Source: Charina bottae
Lineage: Eukaryota > Chordata > Lepidosauria > Squamata > Charinaidae
Reading direction: 5' to 3'
DNA length: 64,000 bases
NCBI GenBank assembly: GCA_023362775.1
Contig: JALMGJ010000002.1
Location: 107,439,981-107,503,980 of the forward strand
Shown: one piece after another, positions 31,030-41,777 of the stretch
How positions within the stretch are numbered: the stretch's first letter is position 1
Layout of the letters: the number at the start of each line of letters is the position of its first letter
Notes under the pieces: model-generated
The model's input: only the letters and a program-made list of their open reading frames with translations
Database searches by the model: none
Told to the model about the DNA's origin: nothing
Made by a program: the position numbers and the translations under genes

Positions 31030-31855
31030 CCAGGTGCAATTTAATGTGTTTGTTTTGATCTATAAAGCTCTTGATGACTTGATGCCTAGATACCTGCAGA
31101 ACTCCTTGTTGGTGTATTATTCCTTGTAGGTAAGTCACAGCAATATAACCTTATTAGGTAAACACCTGCAAACTTTAAAAGGTCAGGCAGCACGTGATTC
31201 AGGCTGAAGTGTATATATGAACCTGCCTGCCCCACCCTGCTTACTCTGTTTCTGTTTTCTGTTTACTCCTGTTTGTTTGTTTCTACTATCTGGTATGTGG
31301 AATTGTAATACTTCCAGGGATCTGGAAGAAGACTGTAAATATCTGTTTATATGAGTAACAAATATAACTGCAACTAAGTTACTCAAATGACTGGCGTCAT
31401 TAATTTGTATCTGGTGCTGATCATTTTCTGATACTCTGGGTGTGCAAGAAAATATACTCTCCAACACTCCTGCTCTCCCTGAATCAACCCAGCCTATGAG
31501 ATCAGCCAGGGAAAAACTACTCCTAGCATCCCACTATCAGGAAATAAATGAAGCTGACACAAGGAGGTGGCAATCTTCTGGAACAGTCTCCCTATAAAGG
31601 CCAGGCAGACAGCAACTCTAAATGCATTTAGAAAAATGCTGAAGAATCAGCTGCTTCCAGAGAGCATTTTGTCCTGTTCACGGCCAGCTTTTTGTTTTAT
31701 TTTTATTTTGTACTTATTTCATTGTTAAAAAGTTTTGCTGTAGGTTTCATTTTTTAAGCATCTTGTGGATATTTTAAATTTGCTTCCTATTATGTAAGCT
31801 GCCAAGACTCAGATTGATTGTAGCAGGATAAAAATGTAACAAACAGTATAAAAAG
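31030..31855 (+). mobile_element. Old CR1/L2-group LINE, interrupted
   Basis: The left part encodes a remnant VQFNVFVLIYKALDDLMPRYL, the C-terminal RT block before ..YLQ.. seen in better copies. The right part (31480-31855) has gatcagccagggaaaaact, then gga-acagtctccct and the 3' UTR. The homology is cut by an LTR-like insert at 31125-31466. Confidence 0.72.
31125..31466 (+). mobile_element. Candidate small solo LTR (342 bp)
   Basis: It begins TGTAGG and ends CAACA. It is flanked by ttcct (31120-31124) and ctcct (31467-31471), a 4-of-5 match at the 5-bp TSD length common for LTR elements. It interrupts a CR1/L2 copy, so it is an insertion. A tatata near 31210 could be a TATA box; the plus orientation is assumed from it. 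I do not recognise the family, and the imperfect TSD leaves doubt. Confidence 0.5.
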
Positions 31856-33909
31856 CAAAGTGTCAACCTCTTTCCATATTGCCTATAAAGGAATTTGTGA
31901 ATCTTGCTAAGTTCTTATCCAAAAGCAAATAAATTTCTCACCTATCTCTGCACTTCCCAAATACAGTACACGTATTTACTTTCAGCAATGCTAATCTACC
32001 ACCCCAAAGCCTCTGAATCTAACAGTTCCATTTCCTAGCAGAGGCACATTCTCAGTACCAAACTAGCTTCAGAGATGGAAAGTATGCAGATGGAGAGGTG
32101 CCAAGCCACTGACATATGCTGATATGTTGGAACTTGGTAGAACTGAGAAGAGTCTCCAAAGATTTATGGCCTCAACCTTGATCTTTTTTGGATTTTTGAC
32201 TCAAAAATTGGTTGGAACCAAATTGGTTCTCATGGGAATATCCTCCTCCTCGCCTCCAGTCTATTCTACAATTTTGTACAAAAAGGAGCATTTTGGTGAG
32301 GTTGATTGGTATATTCTTTATATTTGGCACTTGCATGATAGAGGAGGTAAGCATCCTGGCATCCTTATGGTGATGAGCCACTCCGAGATATGAGTCATGT
32401 GAGCAAGATAAGAGATTGCCTTTAAGGCCAAGTCAACTCACCTGTTGGAGCTCTGGAGTCCTGAAACTTTGTGAATCTGGAAGACCGCCCTAGTGAGTTG
32501 GAAGGGAGAGGGGTCCATACTAATTGCATGATGTGGAAAAGAGATCAGCATCCATATCCTTGCAGATTCAGTTTGTTTACTTAATAAAAATGAGGTTGTT
32601 AGACATCAGAATCTTGCTTGGTAGGCAGAAATTTGGTTGGCTTTTTATCAGTTTATCTGTTAGTTGAAAAACAAAAGCAACAACAAGAGAATGAACAAAC
32701 CCTGAGCAGCTTAAATGTTGGTGTACCATATTACAGGGACACAAGAACAACAAGAGAACAATCACTATATCAGATGTGCAGCTAAGTTAAAACAGAGATG
32801 TATTGTCTCTTAAAAGCTTCAAAACAGTTTCTCTTGCTTCAATGTTCCACTGATTAGCATTCTGTTCTATAACTGTTGTATCCCAGTTCATTCTGTGGAG
32901 GATGGTAAACTAAGGTCTACTGGGGACCAGAACAGGAAAAGCTAAGGCTCCATCACTTCACACAGCATTCTAATGTTTGAGAAAAGAAAGGCCACATCTT
33001 TGGCATCTGTAATGTCAACCTTTTACAAAATATATTATTTCATCCTTTACGCATGCACACACAGACACACAGAGAAAAACCAAACTGAAAGTTGAAAGTT
33101 GGCTGCCATAGCCATTAAAAATGAATTATGGAAGAACCTTTGGTAAGAAACAGCAGGGTGGTCATAACACTGTGCAACCCCTCAGTATGGGATAACATGA
33201 TCTCTGCCTTCAGTATTCTGGCATGACACTAAGAATACCCCAGCTCCACAAGCAAACACTTTAAGGAACTATTTTCCCCTTGTAACTGATCCAGCACTGT
33301 TTTCTGGGCACAAGTCCAGGAGAGCCCTGAGTGAGCATGAGCAATTTTCAAAACTACAAAAATCATTCACACACTTTTAATATTTCAAATTTGTGGTGAT
33401 GATACAGTGATTCAAATAAAATTATATGAATGGATTGAGAGAAAGCAAACACTTTAGGTGGCTAAAGGGCCTTCTATTTCCCTCAGTCTGAACTTGAAAT
33501 AACCAGTCTTTGAAAGGTGAGAATCTCCCTCTGTGTTTGGCTGTTAACAAGATCATCCTTGCTTTCCAAACTATACAGTGTGAGCTTCCAAGGTTCCTGC
33601 TACCAAAGAAGTTTCATAGACACAATTGCTATCAATTATCTCCATCCAGAAAAAATTTACTTAATAATATAAGCTTCAATCCATATTTCTGTATTGTGTT
33701 TTTTTAATCCCACCTTTCAGATGAATCATTCTTAAAATGGCTTATAACAATAAGCTAGAACAACATCGATTCACAGTGATTTTGTTGTTGTTGTTGTTAT
33801 TTGAGGAGTGGCAATTCTACATGTTAAAAAATACTTTTACATCTAGGTATAGGCCAATATATCTAAGTATTCCAGAACTCCATCTTCTCACATAATGAGA
33901 AGATTAAAT
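31856..33909. other. Unassigned DNA
   Basis: No gene or named repeat. A short (TTG)n run lies at 33782-33798. Open frames are short and unsupported. Confidence 0.5.
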
Positions 33910-33911
33910 GG

Positions 33912-33981
33912 CTGGCAGTATCTGGTTCAACTAGTTTGGTCTCAGAAGTTAATCAGGGTTAGGATTGGTTGCTATTTGGAT
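33912..33981 (+). repeat. 5S-rRNA-like sequence, left half (continues at 38376-38400)
   Basis: gtctcagaagttaatcaggg, ttaggattggt and, across the LINE insertion, tggatgagagacagcc follow the 3' two-thirds of vertebrate 5S rRNA (internal promoter box and downstream stem) with many changes. It is a 5S pseudogene or the head of a 5S-derived SINE. I cannot tell which, because the part after 38400 is not recognised. It is split by the RTE-X-like element. Confidence 0.65.
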
Positions 33982-34150
33982 TTATTTATTTATTTCGTGT
34001 CCAGATCAAACTTTACTCTGCCAAAATGTAGCCACTGCCACAGCTTTGTAATTAGCTTACTGTAGGTCATCGACAGTACAAGGCTTCGACAGTAATCGAC
34101 ACACCATCAGATGTTCCAGGTCTTGGATTTCTCTGCATTCACATAATGTA

Positions 34151-34165
34151 TAGTCATCAGTCAAC
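34151..34165. repeat. BovB target-site duplication, left copy
   Basis: tagtcatcagtcaac is repeated at 37301-37315 with one difference (t to c). Removing the BovB and one TSD copy restores the RTE-X-like coding across the join. Confidence 0.93.
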
Positions 34166-34193
34166 AGGTCATGACGGAGAGTTCTGAAAAAAT

Positions 34194-36671
34194 GTGGTCC
34201 AAAATTGGAGGAGGGAATGGCAAACCACTCCAGTATCCTTGCCAAGAAAACCCATGGACAGTATCAAAAGGCTAAAAGATATGATGCCGGAAGATGAGCC
34301 CCTCAGGTCGGAAGGTGTCCAAAATGCTACTGGGGAAGAGTGGAGGGCAATTCCGAGTAGCTCCAGAAAGAGTGAAACGGCTGGGCCAAAGCCGAAAGGA
34401 TGCTCAGTTGTGGATGTGTCTGGAAGTGGAAGGAAAGTCCGATGCTGTAAAGAACAATATTGCATAGGAACCTGGAATGTAAGATCTATGAATCAAGGTA
34501 AGCTGGATGTGGTCAAACATGAGATGACAAGACTGAACATAGACATCTTGGGAATCAGCGAACTAAAATGGACAGGAATGGGCGAATTTAATTCAGGAGA
34601 CCATTATATATACTACTGTGGGCAAGAATCCCTTAAAAGAAATGGAGTAGCTCTCATAGTCAATAAAAGAGTGGGAAAGGCAGTACTGGGGTACAACCTC
34701 AAAAACGACAGAATGCTTTCAGTTCAAATCCAAGGCAAACCATTCAACATCACAGTGATCCAAGTCTATGCCCCAACCACTGATGCCGAGGAAGCTGAAG
34801 TTGACCGGTTCTATGAAGACCTACAACACCTTCTAGAACTAACACCAAAAAAAGATGTCCTTTTCATCATAGGGGACTGGAATGCTAAAGTAGGAAGTCA
34901 AAAAATAACCGGAATAACAGGCAAGTTCACCCTTGGAGTACAAAATGAGGCAGGGCAAAGGCTAATAGAGTTTTGTCAAGAGAACACGCTGCTCATAGCA
35001 AACACTCTTTTCCAACAACACAAGAGACGACTCTACACATGGACATCACCAGATGGTCAACACCGAAATCAGATTGATTATATACTTTGCAGCCAAAGAT
35101 GGAGAAGCTCTATACAATCAGCAAAAACAAGACCTGGAGCTGACTGTGGCTCAGATCATGAGCTTCTTATCGCAAAATATAGGCTTAAATTGAAGAACGT
35201 AGAGAAAACCACTAGACCACTCAGGTATGACCTAAATCATATCCCTTATGAATATACAGTGGAGGTGAGGAATAGATTTAAAGGATTAGATCTGGTAGAC
35301 AGAGTGCCTAAAGAACTATGGATGGAGGTTCGTAACATTGTACAGGAGGCAGCAACTAAAACCATCCCAAAGAAAAAGAAATGCAAGAAAGCAAAGTGGC
35401 TGACTGATGAGTCTTTACAAATAGCTGAGGAAAGAAGGGAAGCAAAAGGCAAGGTAGAAAGGGAAAGATATAAACAACTGAATGCAGAATTCCAGAGAAT
35501 AGCAAGGAGAGATAAGAAGGCCTTCTTAAATGAACAATGCAAAGAAATCGAGGAAAACAATAGAATGGGGAAGACTAGAGATCTCTTCAAGAAAATCGGA
35601 GATATCAAGGGAACGTTTTGTGCAAAGATGGGCATGATAAAGGACAAAAAAGGCAGGGACCTAACAGAAGCAGAAGAGATTAAGAAGAGGTGGCAAGAAT
35701 ACACAGAAGAACTATACAAGAAAGATCTGAATATCCCTGATAAATACGATGGTGTGGTCACTGAGCTTGAGCCGGACATCCTAGAGAGTGAAGTCAAGTG
35801 GGCCTTAGGAAGCATTACTAACAACAAAGCTAGCGGAGAAGACAGTATCCCAGCTGAGCTATTTAAAATCCTAAAAGATGATGCTGTTAAAGTGCTGCAC
35901 TCAATATGCCAACAAATTTGGAAAACTCAACAGTGGCCACAGGATTGGAAAAGGTCAGTTTACGTTCCAATTCCAAAGAAAGGCAATGCCAAAGAATGTT
36001 CAAACTACCGTACAATTGCGCTCATTTCACATGCTAGCAAGGTTATGCTCAAAATCCTACAAGCTAGGCTTCAGCAGTATGTGAACCGAGAACTACCAGA
36101 AGTGCAAGCTGGGTTTCGAAGAGGCAGAGGAACTAGAGATCATATTGCCAACATTCGCTGGATCATGGAAAAAGCAAGAGAGTTCCAGAAAAACATCTAC
36201 TTCTGCTTCATTGACTACGCTAAAGCCTTTGACTGTGTGGATCACAACAAACTGTGGCAAAGTCTTAAAGAGATGGGAGTACAAGACCACCTTACCTGTC
36301 TCCTGAGAAACCTGTATGTGGGTCAAGAAGCAACAGTTAGAACCGGACATGGAACAACCAACTGGTTCAAAATTGGGAAAGGAGTACGACAAGGATGTAT
36401 ATTATCACCCTGCTTATTTAACTTATATGCAGAGTACATCATGAGAAATGCCGGGCTGGATGAATCACAAGCCGGAGTTAAGATTGCTGGGAGAAATATC
36501 AACAACCTCAGATATGCAGACAATACCACCCTAATGGCAGAAAGTGAAGAGGAACTAAAGAGCCTCTTGATGAGGGTGAAAGAGGAGAGTGCAAAAGCTG
36601 GCTTGAAACTCAACATTAAAAAAAACCAGATCATGGCATCTGGTCCCATCACTTCCTGGCAAATACTGTAG
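34194..36671 (+). pseudogene. BovB endonuclease-reverse transcriptase with mutated catalytic site
   Basis: 825 open codons. The APE-type endonuclease covers about 90-330: N95 (GTWNVR), E123 (GISELKW), D228 (GDWNAK) and D321-H322 (SDHELL) are all present. The reverse transcriptase covers about 540-800: motif A is CFIDYAKAFD (D674), then GVRQGCILSP. The catalytic box reads YADN at 774-777 where RTs have YADD, so the second catalytic aspartate is lost. A stop at 36669 precedes a frameshifted C-terminus. The first ATG is used, but the true start may be further in. It cannot retrotranspose by itself. The endonuclease domain alone could still be intact. Confidence 0.93.
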
Positions 36672-36682
36672 AAGGGGAAGAA

Positions 36683-37240
36683 ATGGAAGCAGTGACAGAT
36701 TTTATTTTCTTGGGCTCCAAGATCACCACAGATGGTGACTGCAGCCATGAAATTAAAAGACGCTTGCTCCTTGGGAGGAAAGCTATGGCAAACCTAGACA
36801 GCATATTAAAAAGCAGAGACATCACCTTGCCGACAAACGTCCGTATAGTTAAAGCTATGGTTTTTCCAGTAGTAATGTATGGCTGTGATAGTTGGACCAT
36901 AAGGAAGGCTGAGCGCCGAAGAATTGATGCTTTCGAACTGTGGTGCTAGAGAAGACTCTTGAGAGTCCCTTGGACTGCAAGGAGGTGAAACCAGTCAATC
37001 CTAAAGGAAATCAACCCTGAATCTCATTGGAAGGAGAGATGCTGAAGCTGAAGCTCAAATACTTTGGCCACCTAATGCAAAGAGAGGACTCACTGGAAAA
37101 GACCCTGATGCTGGGAAAGACTGAAGGCAAAAGGAGAAGGGGACGGCAGAGGATGAGATGGTTAGATAGCATCACCGATGTAATGAACATGAATTTGAGT
37201 AAACTCTGAGAGACAGTGGAGGACAGGAAGGCCTGACATG
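36683..37240 (+). pseudogene. BovB C-terminal domain, out of frame
   Basis: 36683-36949 reads MEAVTDFIFLGSKITTDG and PTNVRIVKAMVFPVVMYG, ending FELWC-stop where the family has tryptophan. 37027-37209 continues with KYFGHLMQREDSLEKTLMLG and RQRMRWLDSI. The first block is in a different phase from the 825-codon ORF, so at least one frameshift and one further stop separate the parts. Confidence 0.9.
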
Positions 37241-37666
37241 CTATGGTCCGTGAGGTCACGAAGAGTTGGACACGACTAAATGACTGAACAACAATAACAA
37301 TAGTCATCAGCCAACAACCCCCACTTAAATAAATTTATCTTGCACCTTGGTACCCCCACCCTCATCCTATTCATTGTCCTCCAAATTGTATAAGGGAGAG
37401 TGTTTCCAGCGACCATTTCTTCCTTTGGTAAAATACCCAAATCGGTGAACTCGTTCCTCCATTTACTTATTCGATTCTGTTCTTTGGACCCCTCTAGGGT
37501 ATTAGTTCTTGCAATAAAGCTCTTTCTAGATTTAAGTCAATGAATTGGAGGAGCATATCTGCTCAGAGGGTGATGAGAGTCAGTCTCTTGCTTGTTTCTT
37601 TCGGCATCTTTTTCTACTTCCCTTCTAATCTTATGTAGGGCAATGCCAACAAGGGGATATACTGTA

Positions 37667-37695
37667 TATACAGTATGTGTATGTGTGTGTGTGTG

Positions 37696-37747
<52 letters not shown>

Positions 37748-37811
37748 CATACATACACACACACACATATATACAGACAGACAGACAGACAGACAGACAT
37801 ATATACAGAGA
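37667..37811. repeat. Palindromic (TG)n(TA)n(CATA)n(CA)n plus (CAGA)n at inversion junction
   Basis: TG-rich, then about 45 bp of TA, then CATA and CA units form a near-palindrome, followed by (CAGA)n. It sits exactly between the inverted and direct segments of the RTE-X-like element. Several open frames across it are artefacts. Confidence 0.92.
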
Positions 37812-38250
37812 CAACCTGCCCCGACCAATACACGAATGTTCATAAATGTGGATGATACACAGATGTGCCTTTCATCTTCGCAATCGAAATGCAGGGGTTG
37901 AATTGGATATTACGTGGAGAGGGAACAGATTACAACACTGCCCAACACCTAAATATTTGGGTGTTACATTGGACAGAACGCTTTCCTTTAAGCAACATTG
38001 CCTGAATACCAAGGCTAAAGTATGTGCTAGGAATAACATCATCCAACAACTGACAAACTATGCATGGGGAGCCCAGCCCCATGCATTACGAGTATCAGCT
38101 CTGGCCTTGAGTGTCTCTACTGCTGAATATGTGGCACGAGTATGGAACACATCGGCACATGCGAAGCAAGTAGATATCACTGTGAATGAGGCAATGTGCA
38201 TAGTGACAGGATGCCTCAAACCTACGCCGATTAATAAACTACAGTATATG
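37812..38250 (+). pseudogene. Inverted 5' segment of the RTE-X-like LINE (RT C-terminus)
   Basis: The plus-strand frame reads CAFHLRNRNAG, then CPTPKYLGVTLDRTLSFKQH, KVCARNNIIQQLTN, ALALSVSTAEYVARVWN and TGCLKPTPINKLQY. In the family these residues lie directly before the LVGIALHKIRREV encoded on the minus strand at 37655-37615. The last bases, tacagtatat (38240-38249), equal the first bases of the direct segment (37666-37657, minus). Confidence 0.85.
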
Positions 38251-38276
38251 TATGTATGTATGTGTCTGTGTGTGTG

Positions 38277-38336
<60 letters not shown>

Positions 38337-38364
38337 CACACTGTATGTATATGTATATATGCAT
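38251..38364. repeat. (TATG)n(TG)n(TA)n(CA)n palindromic microsatellite
   Basis: Between the inverted segment and the right TSD. It has the same TG-TA-CA palindromic order as the tract at 37667-37768. Confidence 0.92.
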
Positions 38365-38400
38365 GCTATTTGGATGAGAGACAGCCATGAAATAGCTTTT

Positions 38401-38889
38401 TAAGGAAGAAACTGATGGGTTCAGCTACATCTTGGAGAGGTGCAGCTTAAAATGCAACATTGGTTCATTTGATGTGGTCCTGTGCTATGCCTTTTCACAT
38501 ATTAATTATGTCCCAGAATAGTTCTTAGATTTTATTCACTGAATTATCCATAAATGGTCTGGAAATTTACACAATAGCAGCAGAAATGGAAATTATCTGC
38601 TTTTGTAATTGCCAAAAAATTGATACTAAAGGCTGGAAGGATACCAATTCTTATCAATTACGTAATGATCTGAAAAACTCAAATCTCTATATCAGTGTGG
38701 GTCCCATTTGAAAAACCTAAAAATGTGAATGGCTTATACTCATTTATATGCATAAATGAACCCTGCGGCCCTGAAAAGTGCAGATGGTGCGGAGGCTGGA
38801 GCCCAGGAGCCCAGGACGTAAGAAAAAAATAACAACACGGACTAACCCCTATGAAGATCTGGATATTGTCCCATTTAACCTAAGGTGGC
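38401..38889. other. Unassigned DNA
   Basis: The first part follows the 5S-like sequence and may be the body of a 5S-derived SINE, but I cannot confirm it. The CR1/L2 copy begins by about 38890, possibly earlier. Confidence 0.4.
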
Positions 38890-38914
38890 AGAGGGTTCAT
38901 AGGGGTCCCTTGGT

Positions 38915-39436
38915 ATGAATGTGGACCCCCCACTGGGTGAGAGACAAGGTGGGGGAGCCAAGCATGAGACAAGATCTGGGGAGATGCCAGAGGCTTGTAC
39001 TTACCATGTTATCTGGGAGCAGTTTGATCCTGTTGGGCCTAATGAAGTAGACAGGATCCTCCGCACTGTAAACGCCACCACATGCCAACTTTACCCATGT
39101 CCCTCCTGGCTGGTGAAATCTGCTAGTGAGGTGACATGTGGCTGGGTCCAGGCAATTATAAATTCGTCCTTGAGTGAGGGGGTGTTCCCGGCTGCCTTTA
39201 AGGAGGCACTGGTGCACCCCTTCCTCAAGAAACCATCCCTGGACCCTACCATCCTGGGCAATTTTCGCCCAGTCTCCCACCTCCCCTTTCTGGGAAAGGT
39301 GGTTGAGAAGGTGGTGGCGCTGCAACTCCAGAGGATTCTGGAGGAAACGGATTATCTGGACCCCTTCCAGTCAGGTTTCAGGCCGGGATATGGGACAGAG
39401 ACCGCATTGGTCGCACTTATGGATGATCTCTGGTGA
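38915..39436 (+). pseudogene. CR1/L2 RT, N-terminal part
   Basis: 173 codons with CPSWLVKSASE, FPAAFKEALVHPFLKKPSLD, NFRPVSHLPFLGKVVEKVV and LDPFQSGFRPGYGTETALV, the first RT motifs of the group. It ends in a stop at 39434. Motif A follows in another frame near 39470 ([15 protein letters not shown]): its first aspartate survives and a stop replaces the next residue. Confidence 0.88.
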
Positions 39437-39639
39437 GAGCGGGATGGAGGGAGTGTGTCCATCCTTGCTCTCTTAGATCTCTGAGCGGCTTTCGATACCA
39501 TCGACCATGGTATACTTTTGGGGCGGCTCGAGGAGTTGGGGGTGGGCAGCGTGGTTTTGCACTGGTTCGCCTCCTTTCTCCAGGACCGTTCCCAGTCGGT
39601 GTTGATAGGGGAGGAGAGAGCTGACTCGTGACCCCTGAC

Positions 39640-40627
39640 TTGTGGGGTGCCGCAGGGGTCGGTTCTCTCTCCTCTCCTATTCAACATCTACATGAAGCCG
39701 CTGGGCGAGATCATCCGTCACTACGGGATGAGGTATCAGCAATATGCTGATGATACCCAGTAATACATCTCCGTCCCGGGTGAAGTAAGTGATGCGGTCA
39801 ATGCCTTATCTCAGTGCCTGGAGGCTGTGCGGGTCTGGATGGGGAACAACAGGCTTCAACTGAACCCTGGTAAGACGGAGTGGCTGTGGATTGATGGCCC
39901 CCCTGGATCCGGGAAGTTGTCATCTTTGGTTCTGGGTGGGGTTGCACTACCCCACTCAGATCCAGTGTGGAATCTGGGGGTCATCCTGGACTCATGACTC
40001 CTGCTCAAAGAGCAGGTGGCAGTCGTGGCCAGGAGGGCCTTTGCACAGCTTTGAGTTGTGCACCAGTTACGCCCTTTCCTGGATCGGGAGGCCCTCCGAA
40101 CAGTCACTCACGCCCTTGTCATCTCCCGTATAGACTATTGTAATGCGCTCTACATGGGGCTACCCTTGAAGAGTATCCGGAAGCTTCAGCTGGTGCAGAA
40201 TGCGGCGGCGCGAGCAGTTATGGGTGCCAGGAGATCGGCACATGTGACACCTCTGCTACGCGAGCTGCATTGGGTGCCAGTTTGCTTCCGGGTCCAATTC
40301 AAGGTGTTGGTGATTACCTTTAAAGCCCTACATGGCATAGGACCAGGGTACCTGAGGGACCGTCTCGTCCTGATAACATCGGCCTGCCCCACCCGTGCAT
40401 GCAGAGAGGGCATGCTTCGGACCCCCTCAACAAGAGAATTCCATCTAGCGGGGTCCAGGAGGCGTGCCTTCTCTGCGATAGCGCCCGCCCTATGGAATAT
40501 CTTGCCCCCGGAGGTGAGACTGGCCCCCTCCCTCCTGGCCTTTCGGAAGGCCCTTAAGACCTGGCTCTGCCACCTGGCCTGGGACGACGGAGGTGGTAGT
40601 GCCTCCTGGGGTTGGCTGGCCCCGTAG
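39640..40627 (+). pseudogene. CR1/L2 RT, C-terminal part
   Basis: [19 protein letters not shown] at about 39650, then YADD at 39743-39754, where the codon two residues later is a stop. From 40058 an open stretch of 189 codons reads RIDYCNALYMGLPLKSIRKL, RSAHVTPLLRELHWVPVCF and RRAFSAIAPALWNILPPEV. It is colinear with the minus-strand copy at 25570-26765. Confidence 0.9.
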
Positions 40628-40788
40628 CTCCACGATCTATTCTGCGGGTTCTAATCCATCTTGGATTCTATTTTATTTATTTTATGCTTGTGTTTTTTAG
40701 ATATTTTTGTATAGTTTTTAAATTTTATTTATTGTAACCCGCCCAGAGTCCCTTGCATGGGAGATGGGCGGGGAATAAATTTGAAAAA

Positions 40789-40830
<42 letters not shown>

Positions 40831-40869
40831 CCCTATTTTGTTAAGCAATCTGACTTAGGTTTAATAATA

Positions 40870-40914
<45 letters not shown>

Positions 40915-40927
40915 GCACACACACACA
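40870..40927. repeat. (CT)n-(CA)n microsatellite
   Basis: About 32 bp of CT followed by about 25 bp of CA. Confidence 0.93.
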
Positions 40928-41096
40928 GTGTTAAATATGAGACCTGTAAGTTTGCAGAGGTTTTTTCCTGTTTTTCCCCTCTATTTTCTTTTCTATTTTC
41001 TTTCTTCTTTCTTTTTCATATAAAATAAAGGGTTTTTTAAAACTATGCTAATGTTCTACCATTCATCCTAAAGCCCTGTTATTTTGAGCCCACTGT

Positions 41097-41294
41097 GGGG
41101 GGGGGAGAAGAAGAAGGAGGAGGAGGAGGAGGAGGAGGAGGAGGAGGAGGAGGAGGAGGAGGAGGAGGAGGAGAAGGAGGAGGAGGAGAAGGAGAAGGAG
41201 AAGGAGAAGGAGAAGGAGAAGGAGAAGGAGAAGGAGAAGGAGAAGGAGAAGGAGAAGGAGAAGGAGAAGGAGAAGGAGAAGGAGAAGGAGGAGA
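41097..41294. repeat. 198-bp purine-only tract, (GGA)n then (GGAGAA)n
   Basis: No pyrimidine occurs on the plus strand from 41097 to 41294. It starts as G9, passes to GGA units, then to GGAGAA hexamers. The E/K and G/E open frames over it are artefacts. Long mirror-like purine runs can form triplex DNA, but that is inference here. Confidence 0.97.
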
Positions 41295-41777
41295 TCTATT
41301 ACTCTATAGTCTGACTCTGTATGACTACCAGAGCAGCAACTTACAACATTACTTTTTCTTCCTTTTGTGTTTGTCTTTTTAAATAATAAATATGAGTAAA
41401 AGGATTTCTCTGGGAGTCTCTAAATAAATAATTATATCCTTTCTTGTAAGATTCCAAGTGAGGCTAGGAGATATTTACCAAGGATACATAATACAAATTT
41501 ATATCAACATACACTGGGTATAATATGACTGCAATGTCCATCTGATTGTAAACCGCCCAAAGTCTGCCATGGTAGAGATGGGCGGGGATAAATCCAAATA
41601 ATAAATAAATAAATAAATAAAAATATGAACAGTAAAATAAACATAACATAAAATTCATACCGAAAGAAATATACATATCTATGGCCATATATACAATAAA
41701 ATACTCAAAAGCAACCGATTAATTAAAATCATAAGAACTATGAAGAATTTGGAGGTTTTAGTTTCTCCTGAACAGTA
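41295..41777. other. Unassigned DNA with a LINE tail
   Basis: The only recognisable part is a plus-strand CR1/L2 tail at about 41545-41622 (gattgtaaaccgcccaaagt, gagatgggcgggga, (AAAT)n). The rest holds no gene that I can see. Confidence 0.6.

Larger units (their letters stand above)
34166..37300 (+). mobile_element. Near full-length BovB (RTE) LINE
   Basis: A 3,135-bp plus-strand insertion between 15-bp TSDs. It begins with aggtcatgacggagagttct and ends with agagttggacacgactaaat, gactgaacaac and (aac/aat)n, the BovB ends. It carries one ORF (34194-36671) and a broken C-terminal continuation. Its close resemblance to ruminant BovB is the known pattern of this family, which moved horizontally between squamates and ruminants. 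It lies inside the RTE-X-like LINE in the opposite orientation. Confidence 0.96.
33982..38364 (-). mobile_element. RTE-X-like LINE, 5'-inverted, containing a BovB insertion
   Basis: Flanked by an exact 11-bp TSD, gctatttggat (33971-33981 and 38365-38375). The 3' part is minus: 37666-37316, then across the BovB to 34150-33982, encoding LVGIALHKIRREV, then KETDSHHPL (broken), then CECREIQDLEHLMVCRLL, and ending in an (ataa)n tail. The preceding part of the protein (37812-38250) is in plus orientation. I assign the RTE-X-like class from the YLGVTLDRTLSFKQHC and W-CLKPTP blocks remembered from this type of element. No intact frame remains. Confidence 0.82.
38890..40830 (+). mobile_element. CR1/L2-group LINE, 3' 1.9 kb, broken
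   Basis: Plus-strand copy from before the RT domain to the tail cgcccagagtcccttgcatg, ggagatgggcgggga and (AAAT)n at 40788-40826. GC-rich and younger-looking than most copies here, but with stops throughout. The endonuclease is absent. Confidence 0.93.

Noticed and set aside
35246..35827. 193-codon minus-strand open frame
   Set aside because: Antisense shadow of the BovB ORF.
33912..38400. Functional 5S rRNA gene
   Set aside because: Many substitutions, only part of the gene, and split by a 4.4-kb insertion.
41084..41382. Glutamate/lysine- and glycine/glutamate-rich proteins
   Set aside because: Translation of a purine-only microsatellite.
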